In this document: in pieces, positions 16,527 to 24,243 of the stretch
Numbering within the stretch: position 1 is the stretch's first letter
Layout of the letters: every line of letters begins with the position of its first letter
NCBI GenBank assembly: GCA_000996275.1
Contig: LCEG01000003.1
Location: 124,001-188,000, forward strand
DNA from: a candidate division TM6 bacterium GW2011_GWE2_42_60
GTDB lineage: Bacteria; Babelota; Babeliae; Babelales; Babelaceae
Direction of reading: 5' to 3'
DNA: 64,000 nt
Made by a program: the position numbers and the translations under genes
Notes under the pieces: model-generated
What the model was told of the DNA's origin: nothing
Seen by the model: only the letters and a program-made list of their open reading frames with translations
Database searches by the model: none

Positions 16527-18941
16527 ATGTTTAAAAATAGTTTAAAAATAGTCATGCTTGCCGGCATACTTTCTTTGAGCACCAGTGCTGCCATATGCTC
16601 TTTTTCTTCGCACATTAATACCGCAACTTGCCACACTTTATTGCCACAAAAAGCAGACTGGATACGCCACTTGCAATTTTGCCGCACAAACCTCCGCCCC
16701 GACCTTTTGGTGCGCAAGCACCCCATTATCACGCTGTGCGTTGGCCTAGGAATTTGTGGTGGAATCTATGCATGTTATTCTGGACTTTTGAGTGGTAAGC
16801 ATGGTAAAAACGTAGAAGGTAAAAATACCGCTTTATCTTCCTACAAAAAAGGATTTAATACCATGAAGCACTGGCTCTATTTAGCCGCAATTTCCCTGGG
16901 ATTCGCTTCACAAGAAACTCACCCTGCAGAACAAAAAAAAGAAATAAAGCCGACTATTGTTACTGAGACGAAAACAGATCAAATTTTTAACGATTTCGCT
17001 AAGGGCATGGATAAAGTTAACACTCAACCCACAGAACAAATAGAGCAAGTTAACACTCAACCCACAAAACAAATAGAGCAAGTTAACACTCAACCCACAA
17101 AACAAGAAGTAAAAACAAATCAGATTATTAAAGAAGAAGAAACCGAGATATCTTTTGTTAAAATAGAAAAACCAAAAACAAAAGAGCAAGAATTTTTAGA
17201 TAAAAAACAAGAGTTGGGTACAAAAATAGAAACGGCTCTTTTAGACGACAATGCCGCGGAAGTAAAAAAACTTTTAGAAAACAACACCTGGTTTGACCCT
17301 TTTACCAAGTATCAACAAGCCCATCTCTTGGCTGTTCCTGGGGAGACGCTCTTTGAAATGGCGCTAAAAAAGAGAAAACCAGCTGTATTAAAATATCTAC
17401 TTTCTGCTTATGCAGAAAAAAATAGTTTGCAAAAACTTTTCCCCAAAATCTCTTTCGACGATAGCCAAATTTTAGCCATAAACCTTTATGGATACAATGA
17501 AAAACTCAACAATCTCATTTACCCTTATTTTCCTAAAGATCCTCAGTCGATTGAACAACAGGCTTGGAACCTATACCAAAAAAGATTAAACTACGATAAA
17601 AAAGTTGCCAGACTATACGCCATTGCCGCACAAAACAAAAGCAACCCCGAAGATGTAGAATTTTTTAGCAAGAATCTCGATAAGGACATTTTATCAAAAG
17701 CGCTTTCTCAACTGCTACTTTTCAATATACACCCCTACCAAGAAACACTTTTTTATTGCGCAGTAAGAAATAAGAATATAGAGATTGCAAAAATATTACT
17801 CAGAACACAAATTGACAATGTCCGAGTTGATCCAAACCAAGCCGTCGCTGTTGATGACAAGGGTTGGACATTACCACTTCCACTCCATTGGGCAATCAAA
17901 AATAATGACCTCACTATGTTAAATTTACTTATCACCCATGGTGCAAATCCTGATTTAAAAGAAGTTTTAACATACTCTGGCGATATTGCTGTAATACAAT
18001 CTCCACGAGAATTTGCAATAACTTTGTATAACGAAGACCCCTTCCCAAAACCTGAAGAACTTAAATCCAAAATTATTAAGCCAGAAGAAATTGAAGAAAA
18101 AATAGAAAAAATTGAAAAACCAAAAGTTATCCCTACCGTTCTTACAGAAGAACCGACCAAAAAAGATGAAGAAATTTTATCGTGGGGTCAAAAACTCTAT
18201 TGGGCAATGGGGAATACATCTAAAGCAGATGAATTTAAGTCCCTCTGGAATGAAAAAATTAACGATAATCTCACTAAGGAACAATTCAAAACAATTGATC
18301 AACAATTTAGAAAAGAACTAAATAGCAGCTCGGCAATGTTCCACTACAATATATCACTTTTGTGTGCTGCCGCAGAGTTTCTTGGCCTCACGTATGTGAC
18401 TCAGCTTCTTAAGCTTGGCGCAGATGCCGGAGAAGTGATCACAGAAGGGAACAACTATATAAATAGGACTCCACTTTATGCAGCTACAGCCTATGCGGCT
18501 CCAGATGGACTCAAAGTCGCGCAAATGCTTTTGGAAAACGGTGCAGCACCAACTATTAATAAAAAGATTAGCTGGGATCCCTCAGGCAAAAGAAACTTGA
18601 CAGCATTACATAACGCTGTGTACGGCGATAAGTTTAAGCTGGTAAAATTACTTGTTGAAAATGGTGCTCGACTCGACCTCGAAGATGAAAATGGAGATAC
18701 CCCACTTCACTATGCAGCAATATCACTGTATGACGATAATAATGATATTTGCCGTTATCTTTTAGAAAATGGAGCAGATGGTAATGCGCTCAACAAAGAA
18801 GGTAAAGCACCATGGCAATTAGCCTCTGCTGGTTATTACCAATCGTTTGATTCCTGGCTTGAGAACCTCTATCCAAATACACAAAAGCGCGAAAAAGCTA
18901 AACAAATAAATAAAAAAGCCATGGAAAAATTAAAAAATTAA
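16527..18941 (+). CDS. exported ankyrin-repeat protein (804 aa)
   Basis: GAGGT precedes ATG 16527. Residues 1-25 are a signal peptide (ending AAICSF). A conserved N-terminal module follows: VRKHPIITL at 62-70, a hydrophobic helix, YSGLLSG at 84-90 and a second hydrophobic segment (MKHWLYLAAISLGFAS). The same module is present at 27677-29224. Residues about 165-192 contain a tandem VNTQPTxQIEQ repeat, then an acidic/Lys linker. Ankyrin-like repeats occur around 235-310, 405-490 and, most clearly, 600-770 (TPLYAATAYAAPDG, LVKLLVENGARLDLED, TPLHYAAIS, ICRYLLENGAD). The last 200 residues match a module also found in the proteins at 19082 and 37312. Probable host-interaction or envelope protein. 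Confidence 0.75.
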   Translation: MFKNSLKIVMLAGILSLSTSAAICSFSSHINTATCHTLLPQKADWIRHLQFCRTNLRPDLLVRKHPIITLCVGLGICGGIYACYSGLLSGKHGKNVEGKNTALSSYKKGFNTMKHWLYLAAISLGFASQETHPAEQKKEIKPTIVTETKTDQIFNDFAKGMDKVNTQPTEQIEQVNTQPTKQIEQVNTQPTKQEVKTNQIIKEEETEISFVKIEKPKTKEQEFLDKKQELGTKIETALLDDNAAEVKKLLENNTWFDPFTKYQQAHLLAVPGETLFEMALKKRKPAVLKYLLSAYAEKNSLQKLFPKISFDDSQILAINLYGYNEKLNNLIYPYFPKDPQSIEQQAWNLYQKRLNYDKKVARLYAIAAQNKSNPEDVEFFSKNLDKDILSKALSQLLLFNIHPYQETLFYCAVRNKNIEIAKILLRTQIDNVRVDPNQAVAVDDKGWTLPLPLHWAIKNNDLTMLNLLITHGANPDLKEVLTYSGDIAVIQSPREFAITLYNEDPFPKPEELKSKIIKPEEIEEKIEKIEKPKVIPTVLTEEPTKKDEEILSWGQKLYWAMGNTSKADEFKSLWNEKINDNLTKEQFKTIDQQFRKELNSSSAMFHYNISLLCAAAEFLGLTYVTQLLKLGADAGEVITEGNNYINRTPLYAATAYAAPDGLKVAQMLLENGAAPTINKKISWDPSGKRNLTALHNAVYGDKFKLVKLLVENGARLDLEDENGDTPLHYAAISLYDDNNDICRYLLENGADGNALNKEGKAPWQLASAGYYQSFDSWLENLYPNTQKREKAKQINKKAMEKLKN
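17016..17105 (+). repeat. 33-bp tandem repeat within coding sequence
   Basis: Units begin at 17016, 17049 and 17082 (GTTAACACTCAACCCACA...), giving nearly three copies. They encode VNTQPTxQIEQ in the linker between the membrane module and the ankyrin repeats. Copy number may vary between strains. Confidence 0.85.
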
Positions 18942-18949
18942 AATATATC

Positions 18950-19162
18950 ATTCTGTGCGTTGGCCTAGGAATTTGTGGTGGAATCTATGCATGTTATTCT
19001 GGACTTTTGAGTGGTGAGCATGGTAAAAACGTAGAAGGTAAAAATACCGCCTTATCTTCCTACAAAAAAGGATTTAATACCATGAAGCACTGGCTCTATC
19101 TAGCCGCAATTTCCCTGGGATTCGCTTCACAAGAAACTCACCCTGCAGAACAAAAAAAAGAG
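18950..19162 (+). repeat. near-identical duplicate of 16729-16941
   Basis: About 210 bp from CTGTGCGTTGGCCTAGG to GAACAAAAAAAAGA are almost identical to 16729-16941, which codes for the N-terminal membrane module of the preceding gene. I noted only a few mismatches. The copy lacks the original start codon and signal peptide and sits in front of the next ankyrin gene. Confidence 0.9.
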
Positions 19163-19948
19163 TTTCCGGTTTTTGATGAACTTGCCAGAGCATTTCATCA
19201 AATAACTCCAATAGAAGAAGAGTCATGGAATACAACAATCCTTCATGCCGCATATAATTTTGAACAGGAACCAGAGACTTTCAAAAAAATTTGGCTAGAG
19301 AAAATCAACAAAACAACAACAAAAGAACAATTTCAAAAAATTAACCTACAGTTTAAAAAGGACGTTCTGCCTACTACAGAAGGAGAAACCTCACTTCTTT
19401 GCCTCGCTGCTCAATATCTTCCTCTTGTTTTTGTAAAAGAGCTTCTTGATCTTGGCGCAGATGCAAGCGAGGTTATAAAATATGATGCACCTTCTGATTA
19501 TGTTAATAAAAACACACCTCTTGCTGCAGCTCTCTTAAACACAACGAAGGATAGACTAGAAATAGTAACGGAATTATTAAAATATGGGGCTGCAAAAACT
19601 ATTAATACTCAACTACTCGAAAACGCTACTGTCTTACATCGATCAATGTCGGTACATATAGATTACGACCCTGAACTAGTAAAACTGTTTGTTGAAAACA
19701 AGGCTGATGTCGACGCAAAAACAAGTGATGGTGACACCCCGCTGCACTATGCAGCAAAATTGTCGCCTACCGTAGGTGACGATATATGCCGTTATCTTAT
19801 AGAAAATGGCGCAGATCCATCAGTAAAAAGCAACTTCAGTGGAACGCCATTCCAATTAGCTGGTTATAAAACACTTCAAGAATGGCGCGAGCATCTCTAT
19901 CCAGAACTAAAGCAGCATTTTCAGGTTACTAAACACGCAGAAAGATAG
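19082..19948 (+). CDS. exported ankyrin-repeat protein with duplicated leader
   Basis: A 288-residue product if started at ATG 19082 (MKHWLYLAAISLGFAS), which has AAAGGA nine bases upstream. Start and site both lie in the duplicated DNA; in the parental gene this ATG is internal. The resulting N-terminus is a credible signal peptide. The body contains four or five ankyrin repeats (SLLCLAAQYLP, KELLDLGADASEV, LVKLFVENKADVDAK, TPLHYAAKL, ICRYLIENGAD) and closely follows the last 200 residues of the 16527 product, including EWREHLYP near the end. It could instead be a 5'-truncated paralogue that is no longer translated. Converges on gpmI with a 3-bp gap. Confidence 0.65.
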   Translation: MKHWLYLAAISLGFASQETHPAEQKKEFPVFDELARAFHQITPIEEESWNTTILHAAYNFEQEPETFKKIWLEKINKTTTKEQFQKINLQFKKDVLPTTEGETSLLCLAAQYLPLVFVKELLDLGADASEVIKYDAPSDYVNKNTPLAAALLNTTKDRLEIVTELLKYGAAKTINTQLLENATVLHRSMSVHIDYDPELVKLFVENKADVDAKTSDGDTPLHYAAKLSPTVGDDICRYLIENGADPSVKSNFSGTPFQLAGYKTLQEWREHLYPELKQHFQVTKHAER

Positions 19949-19951
19949 CCG

Positions 19952-21637
19952 CTATTTCATCTCAACAGGAACAGCAAGACCAAAAAACTGCAAAATAAGC
20001 GGCGCAATATCAGCAAGTTCAGAAACGTGTTTTAAATCAACGGTTTTTTCTCCGACTACCATCAAGGGGACGGGATTGGCGGTATGGGCCGTTTTAGTCG
20101 CTTGAGCGACTTCGTCCCACATCTCTTCTGCATTGCCATGATCTGCCGTAATAAAAAGCGTCCCCTGACGCTCAAGCACAAATGCTTGATAAAGAGCCTG
20201 CAACTGAGCATCAAGACATTCTACCGCTTTAACGGCACTTTCAAAATTACCTGTATGTCCCACCATATCCGCATTGGCATAATTGATTAAGAAGAAATCA
20301 AACCGATCTTCTTCAAGTGCAGAAAGTACTTTTTTGGTAATTGTTGCTGCCGACATTTCCGGTGCATCAGCATAAGAACGTACCGGTAACGAAGGCACTA
20401 ACTCTCGACACTCATGAGGTCGAATTACTTCGCGTCCGCCACTAAAAAAATAGGTAACATGCGCATATTTTTCTGTTTCTGCAATAACAAAAACTTCTTT
20501 ACCTATTGCTTCAAGTTCGTCCAAAAGAGTGTGGGATACTGGCTCTTTTTCAAACAAAACCTCGTTATGAAATTCAGATGAATACCGGGTCATGCTCAAA
20601 ACCCATGCACAAGAACAGGTTGCGGGGAATACCCCTGGAAAAGCCTTTTTGCGCACTTCTGGCTGGACACCCAAAAGCATGCCGGCAAGTTGCCGCATAC
20701 GATCCGCCCTAAAATTAAAGAGAATCACCCCGTCAGTTTGACCAATTCTTGTTTCTGGCAACAAAACCTGCGGTACAATATATTCATCAAAAACAGCTGC
20801 AGAATATGAGCACTCAAGTATTTCTTGCCAAGGCCGCTCGTATAAACCCTTCGATACACTTTCCTGCGGAAAGCACTCAGGGCGAGCGGCACAGTGTATC
20901 GAAATATCAGTATGAACGGCTTGCATCGAGTGAGAAGCTGTCCTGCCTGCCCGCCTTAGCTTTAGCGACGGCTGGGAGCCTGTCGAAGGGGGGTCTGTAC
21001 GAGCGGATTTCAAATCCCCTTTTAAACACTCAAACGCCAATAGAGTCCGGTCCCAGTTTTCATCACGATCCATGGCATAAAAACGGCCCATAATCGAAGC
21101 AATACTCCCACCGCCAAGCCGTGTGCACTCAGCGTTGAGCCGCTCTAAATAAAGCGCTGCAGACTGCGGTGGCGTATCTCGCCCATCAAGAATGGCATGA
21201 ATAAAAATCTTTTTTATACCCACATGCACCGCTGCTGCAATCAGCGCATAAAGATGCCGCTCATGACTATGCACACCTCCGTCAGACAAAAGCCCAATCA
21301 AGTGTAATGTTCCATTATTTTTTTTTAAAAGCTCTAATTTTTCATGCAATAACACGTTCTGTTCAAAGTAATCTGACTCAAGAGCTTCATCAATACGCGA
21401 CAAAAGCTGTTTAATCCGTCGCCCAGCGCCCATGGTCAAATGCCCTACCTCTGAGTTTCCTGCAAACCCATCGGGGAGCCCGACCGCAGGTCCAGACGCT
21501 TGCAATTGCGTCGAAGGATACTTTTTAAGCAAAGAACGATAGCAAGGAGTACGCGCCATTGCTATTGCATTAAAAAATGCGGAGTCTCGCACACCCCATC
21601 CATCAAGAATCACAAGGGCAACTGGCTGCTTTTTCAC
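19952..21637 (-). CDS. gpmI: 2,3-bisphosphoglycerate-independent phosphoglycerate mutase with repeat-derived insert
   Basis: A 561-residue glycolytic enzyme interconverting 3- and 2-phosphoglycerate. GTG 21637 is chosen as start because AAGGAG lies seven bases upstream; TTG 21643 directly abuts that site. Core motifs are intact: LVILDGWG, the active-site GNSEVGHLTMGAGR, ILDGRDTPPQSA, RFYAMDRDENWDR, NFRADRMRQL and FITADHGNAEEM. The family is normally about 510 residues. The excess is at residues ~211-268, between WDRTLLAFECLKGD and YSAAVFDEYIVP, where two palindromic repeat copies are translated (RTDPPSTGSQPSLKLRRAG and AARPECFPQES). The site corresponds to a variable loop, so activity may be retained. 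Confidence 0.92.
   Translation of the reverse strand: MKKQPVALVILDGWGVRDSAFFNAIAMARTPCYRSLLKKYPSTQLQASGPAVGLPDGFAGNSEVGHLTMGAGRRIKQLLSRIDEALESDYFEQNVLLHEKLELLKKNNGTLHLIGLLSDGGVHSHERHLYALIAAAVHVGIKKIFIHAILDGRDTPPQSAALYLERLNAECTRLGGGSIASIMGRFYAMDRDENWDRTLLAFECLKGDLKSARTDPPSTGSQPSLKLRRAGRTASHSMQAVHTDISIHCAARPECFPQESVSKGLYERPWQEILECSYSAAVFDEYIVPQVLLPETRIGQTDGVILFNFRADRMRQLAGMLLGVQPEVRKKAFPGVFPATCSCAWVLSMTRYSSEFHNEVLFEKEPVSHTLLDELEAIGKEVFVIAETEKYAHVTYFFSGGREVIRPHECRELVPSLPVRSYADAPEMSAATITKKVLSALEEDRFDFFLINYANADMVGHTGNFESAVKAVECLDAQLQALYQAFVLERQGTLFITADHGNAEEMWDEVAQATKTAHTANPVPLMVVGEKTVDLKHVSELADIAPLILQFFGLAVPVEMK
20834..21006. repeat. two palindromic repeat copies inside gpmI
   Basis: Copy 1 (20834-20889) runs CCGCTCGTATAAACCC to GGGCGAGCGG and holds hairpin CTTTCC-TGC-GGAAAG (20859-20873; loop GCA on the other strand). 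Copy 2 (20951-21006) runs CCGCCTTAGCTTTAGCG to GTACGAGCGG. Together with the spacer they keep the gpmI frame open. Confidence 0.88.
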
Positions 21638-21725
21638 GATCAATCTCCTTACTTCTTCACAAGAGAGCGCAGGTATTCTAGTATAAAAACTACTATTCTT
21701 ACTGTATCGTAAAAGGAGTTACGTT

Positions 21726-22061
21726 GTGAATAAAGGACCTCTAAAAGTCGCGCTGTTCTGTTTTTTCTTTTTTATAAATGCACCAATGATGGCAAAAATC
21801 AACAATCAGGAAACCGAACAGGCAGCCGAAGCAGATGAGGCCTCAGCTTTTTTTGAAGAGACGCTTCAAGAAAGAGAACAAAAACAGTCCGACAGCCATC
21901 AACCGCTCTCTCCACGCAAAGGGAAGCGTTCGAATTTAGAAAAAAAAGCACTCGCCTGGCTTGTTTGGTGTGCCGTCAAAGGTGAAAGTGCGTTACAATC
22001 AATTAGAGTTCTTAAAAATAGATTTTTAGCATGGATTTGGCATGAAAAACGAAATGCATGA
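21726..22061 (+). CDS. small exported protein of unknown function
   Basis: A 111-residue protein with a strong AAGGAG five bases before GTG 21726. Residues 1-23 form a signal peptide (LKVALFCFFFFINAPMMAK). The remainder is acidic, then basic (SPRKGKRSNLEKKALAW), and ends with a hydrophobic, aromatic stretch. No family recognised. It overlaps the start of rsmE, suggesting translational coupling, and diverges from gpmI. Confidence 0.6.
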   Translation: MNKGPLKVALFCFFFFINAPMMAKINNQETEQAAEADEASAFFEETLQEREQKQSDSHQPLSPRKGKRSNLEKKALAWLVWCAVKGESALQSIRVLKNRFLAWIWHEKRNA

Positions 22062-22788
22062 GTTTGCACTCTTTTGCGAGGCACTCCCTCAGAATTCTAC
22101 TCAAAAAAAGCAGCTGTCAATAACTGAACCAGAGTTAGTACACCGCATTAAAAACGTACTCCGCCTAAAACCCGAAGAGAGCCTCACGCTCTTTTCTTCA
22201 ACACATCAGGTTACGGCGCGTATTTTGAGTAGTGAAAAAAAACAGATTATTGTTACATTGGAAGAGATGCGGGAGCTACAACCACTGTCACCAGCGATTC
22301 ACTGGTTACTTCCGCTCCTTGACCGAGAAGCATATGAGCACTCGCTCGAACAACTTACGGTTATGGGCGCTGCATCAATTACTCCCATTATCACAGAAAA
22401 ATCACGCCGTAAACCAGCTGCTGATTTTGAACGGACTCATCGACTTTTGGTCGCCGCAGCGGAACAATCAAAACAGTTTGTGATTCCGACCTACAAAACA
22501 CCGATCACTTTAGCCGAGGCTCTTACACAAACCACCAGTACGCTTCTTCTCTTTTGCCATCCTGATGGAATTCCTGCGCAGAAGGCAATAGAAAAAATTC
22601 AGACGCTTAAATCCACCAGCATGACCTGTGTCATGGGGCCTGAAGGTGATTTTACTGCCGAAGAACGGCTTTTGCTCAAAAATGCTCAAGGAGTACCAGT
22701 TGCACTGACCAAAACTATCCTGCGGTCTGAGACTGCCCTTACTGTTTTTTTAGGTATCCTGCGATCTTTTATTTTGCACACTGCTTGA
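22054..22788 (+). CDS. rsmE: 16S rRNA (uracil1498-N3)-methyltransferase RsmE
   Basis: A 244-residue SPOUT methyltransferase that modifies U1498 of 16S rRNA. I prefer ATG 22054 (MHEFALF) because family members start MHRFFV-like; ATG 22042 is an alternative with GGA upstream. The N-terminal PUA-like part holds HRIKNVLRLKPEESLTLF. The SAM-binding trefoil knot is recognisable from CVMGPEGDFTAEE and LTKTILRSETALTVFLG, as is KSRRKPAADFERTHRLLVAAAEQ. It overlaps the small exported gene upstream and converges on tsaB with a 20-bp overlap. Confidence 0.92.
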   Translation: MHEFALFCEALPQNSTQKKQLSITEPELVHRIKNVLRLKPEESLTLFSSTHQVTARILSSEKKQIIVTLEEMRELQPLSPAIHWLLPLLDREAYEHSLEQLTVMGAASITPIITEKSRRKPAADFERTHRLLVAAAEQSKQFVIPTYKTPITLAEALTQTTSTLLLFCHPDGIPAQKAIEKIQTLKSTSMTCVMGPEGDFTAEERLLLKNAQGVPVALTKTILRSETALTVFLGILRSFILHTA

Positions 22789-23443
22789 GATAACGAGGAA
22801 GTACAATACTGACACGCTTGGATTCATCACGCCACTGCTCAAAAGCCTGAGCTCCCATCGCCTCAAGCGAAACTGCCTCTTGCGGCAAAATTTCTACCTC
22901 AAGTCCTGCCGCTCTGAGTTGATCAAGTTCGGCTTTAAAAAGACTCACCCCCTGCCCTGCAATCTGCACGGTCAACGGGGCACAGCGCCTCAGAAGTTCT
23001 GCCATACCAGCAAACGAAAGAATCCCCGTCTCGAAAACTCCTGTTCGATTTGTACGGATTGCATAAAAAAGCTCTTGGCAAAAGGCATTAAAAATAATGA
23101 CGGTATAATCAGACTGTTGAGGCGGCAGATCTTTAAAAAAAGCTTCAAATCCATCAATTTCAATAAGCGGAACACCACTTGAAAATGCAAGACCATTCGC
23201 ATACGCCACAAGCGTACGAATAGTCGTAAACGGTCCGGGCCCTACGTGTACCCCCATAAAAGTAAGGTCGCGAACGGTAAGCGATTCTTTTTTTAAAAGT
23301 TCATCAAGCTGCACAAGCAACACCCCACTCATCTCTTTGCTCTCTCCGGACACTCTTTGGCAGAGTTCCCCATGCCGGAACAGACCAAGAGCAAGCGTTT
23401 TATACGTGCTCTGAAAAACGACGAAGTCTGACAATAAATTCAT
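22769..23443 (-). CDS. tsaB: tRNA threonylcarbamoyladenosine biosynthesis protein TsaB
   Basis: A 224-residue ASKHA-fold protein that partners TsaD, TsaC and TsaE in making t6A37 of ANN-decoding tRNAs. The family signature VHVGPGPFTTIRTLVAYANGLAF is present (usual GPGSFTGLRIG), followed by PLIEIDGFEAF. Length is normal. Its ATG overlaps the stop of a small zinc-ribbon gene as ATGA. Confidence 0.88.
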   Translation of the reverse strand: MNLLSDFVVFQSTYKTLALGLFRHGELCQRVSGESKEMSGVLLVQLDELLKKESLTVRDLTFMGVHVGPGPFTTIRTLVAYANGLAFSSGVPLIEIDGFEAFFKDLPPQQSDYTVIIFNAFCQELFYAIRTNRTGVFETGILSFAGMAELLRRCAPLTVQIAGQGVSLFKAELDQLRAAGLEVEILPQEAVSLEAMGAQAFEQWRDESKRVSIVLPRYLKQCAK

Positions 23444-23619
23444 TTTCTCTGTTTAATTTTTTGTTGTTGGTTGAAGATGCTAAAAACGTCAAATTCAATT
23501 GTCCGTTCTTTCTTTGCAATAATATTACCACAATTGATGCATCTCCACGCCTCAAAATTAAAAAAATGATCAAAAAAAGCCTGGACTACCATCAAACCTT
23601 CACATTTTGGACACTTCAT
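23440..23619 (-). CDS. small zinc-ribbon protein (59 aa)
   Basis: Reading the minus strand from ATG 23619 gives a 59-residue protein beginning MKCPKCEGLMVV, with WRCINCGNII in the middle and a basic tail (QQQKIKQRK). Two CxxC pairs 21 residues apart make a zinc ribbon. GGGAG lies seven bases upstream, and the TGA overlaps the tsaB ATG. The pattern CPKCxGLMVV...WRCxNCG resembles small uncharacterised zinc-ribbon proteins seen in many bacteria. The good ribosome site, motif and coupling to tsaB support a real gene despite its size. Function unknown. Confidence 0.75.
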   Translation of the reverse strand: MKCPKCEGLMVVQAFFDHFFNFEAWRCINCGNIIAKKERTIEFDVFSIFNQQQKIKQRK

Positions 23620-23704
23620 TCTACTACTCCCTCTCCCATGAAAAATCCCCCTTTTTTCACTGATGATACTATCGGGGTCCTTTTACTTTTGTCAATGAAT
23701 GAGC

Positions 23705-24142
23705 TTATTCATTATCAAAAGTTTTCAGCGAGAATTGTTTAAAGAGAAGATAGGTATCCAAAACAAGCGCCGCTGCCACCGAATGTTCGTGCTGTTTTGC
23801 TCCTGCCACACCCCTTTTTTGAGTCTCTCTCTGCAACTGCTCCGCCTGTTTACTACTCAGCCGCTCGTCCCAGAATATAAATTTCATGTTCGGAAATTTT
23901 TTTTCCAGCACCTCTTTTTGTTTTTTAATCTGCTCAGTCTGCTTGCTCTCGCGGCCGCCTAGCGTTATCGGATACCCAACAACAACCTCTTCAATCGATT
24001 CTTGTTTAAACAGAGCGGTTAATTCTTGGTGAAGCACGTTTGTTTTCACTGTTTTAAAAGGACGCGCGAGTGTTTTGAGTGCATCAGAAATAGCAATCCC
24101 TGTCCACACGTCGCCAAGGTCGAGTGCTATAATTTTGGCCAT
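23705..24142 (-). CDS. ruvX: YqgF/RuvX-family nuclease (pre-16S rRNA / Holliday resolvase-like)
   Basis: A 145-residue RNase-H-fold protein starting MAKIIALDLGDVWTGIA at ATG 24142; a longer start at 24220 adds an unlikely leader. Family motifs: ALDLG with the first catalytic Asp, EEVVVGYPITLGGRES, and FWDERLSSKQAE. The usual third acidic residue (VDSxAA) falls in QHEHSVAAALVL, where alignment by eye places His, with Glu one residue before. YqgF processes the 16S rRNA 5' end in E. coli and has been called a putative Holliday junction resolvase. It lies 85 bp after the zinc-ribbon start on the same strand. Confidence 0.88.
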   Translation of the reverse strand: MAKIIALDLGDVWTGIAISDALKTLARPFKTVKTNVLHQELTALFKQESIEEVVVGYPITLGGRESKQTEQIKKQKEVLEKKFPNMKFIFWDERLSSKQAEQLQRETQKRGVAGAKQHEHSVAAALVLDTYLLFKQFSLKTFDNE

Positions 24143-24243
24143 ATTTTCTTTTTCATCCGGTATGGTATCTTTGCATAGTTGAGATCCACAGTATATTCTC
24201 ACACAAGGCAGTTTTTGCAACCATTTCTTACGGGGACATTTTC

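Noticed and set aside
17016-17105. Three 33-bp units suggesting a CRISPR array
   Set aside because: The units are directly adjacent without spacers and lie in frame in a coding sequence, encoding VNTQPTxQIEQ.
19007-19081. TTG start at 19007 for the second ankyrin gene
   Set aside because: No ribosome site precedes it, whereas ATG 19082 has AAAGGA and begins a signal-peptide-like sequence.
23461-23742. Plus-strand ORF of 93 codons between tsaB and ruvX
   Set aside because: It is antisense to the zinc-ribbon gene, has no ribosome site and a composition unlike neighbouring proteins.
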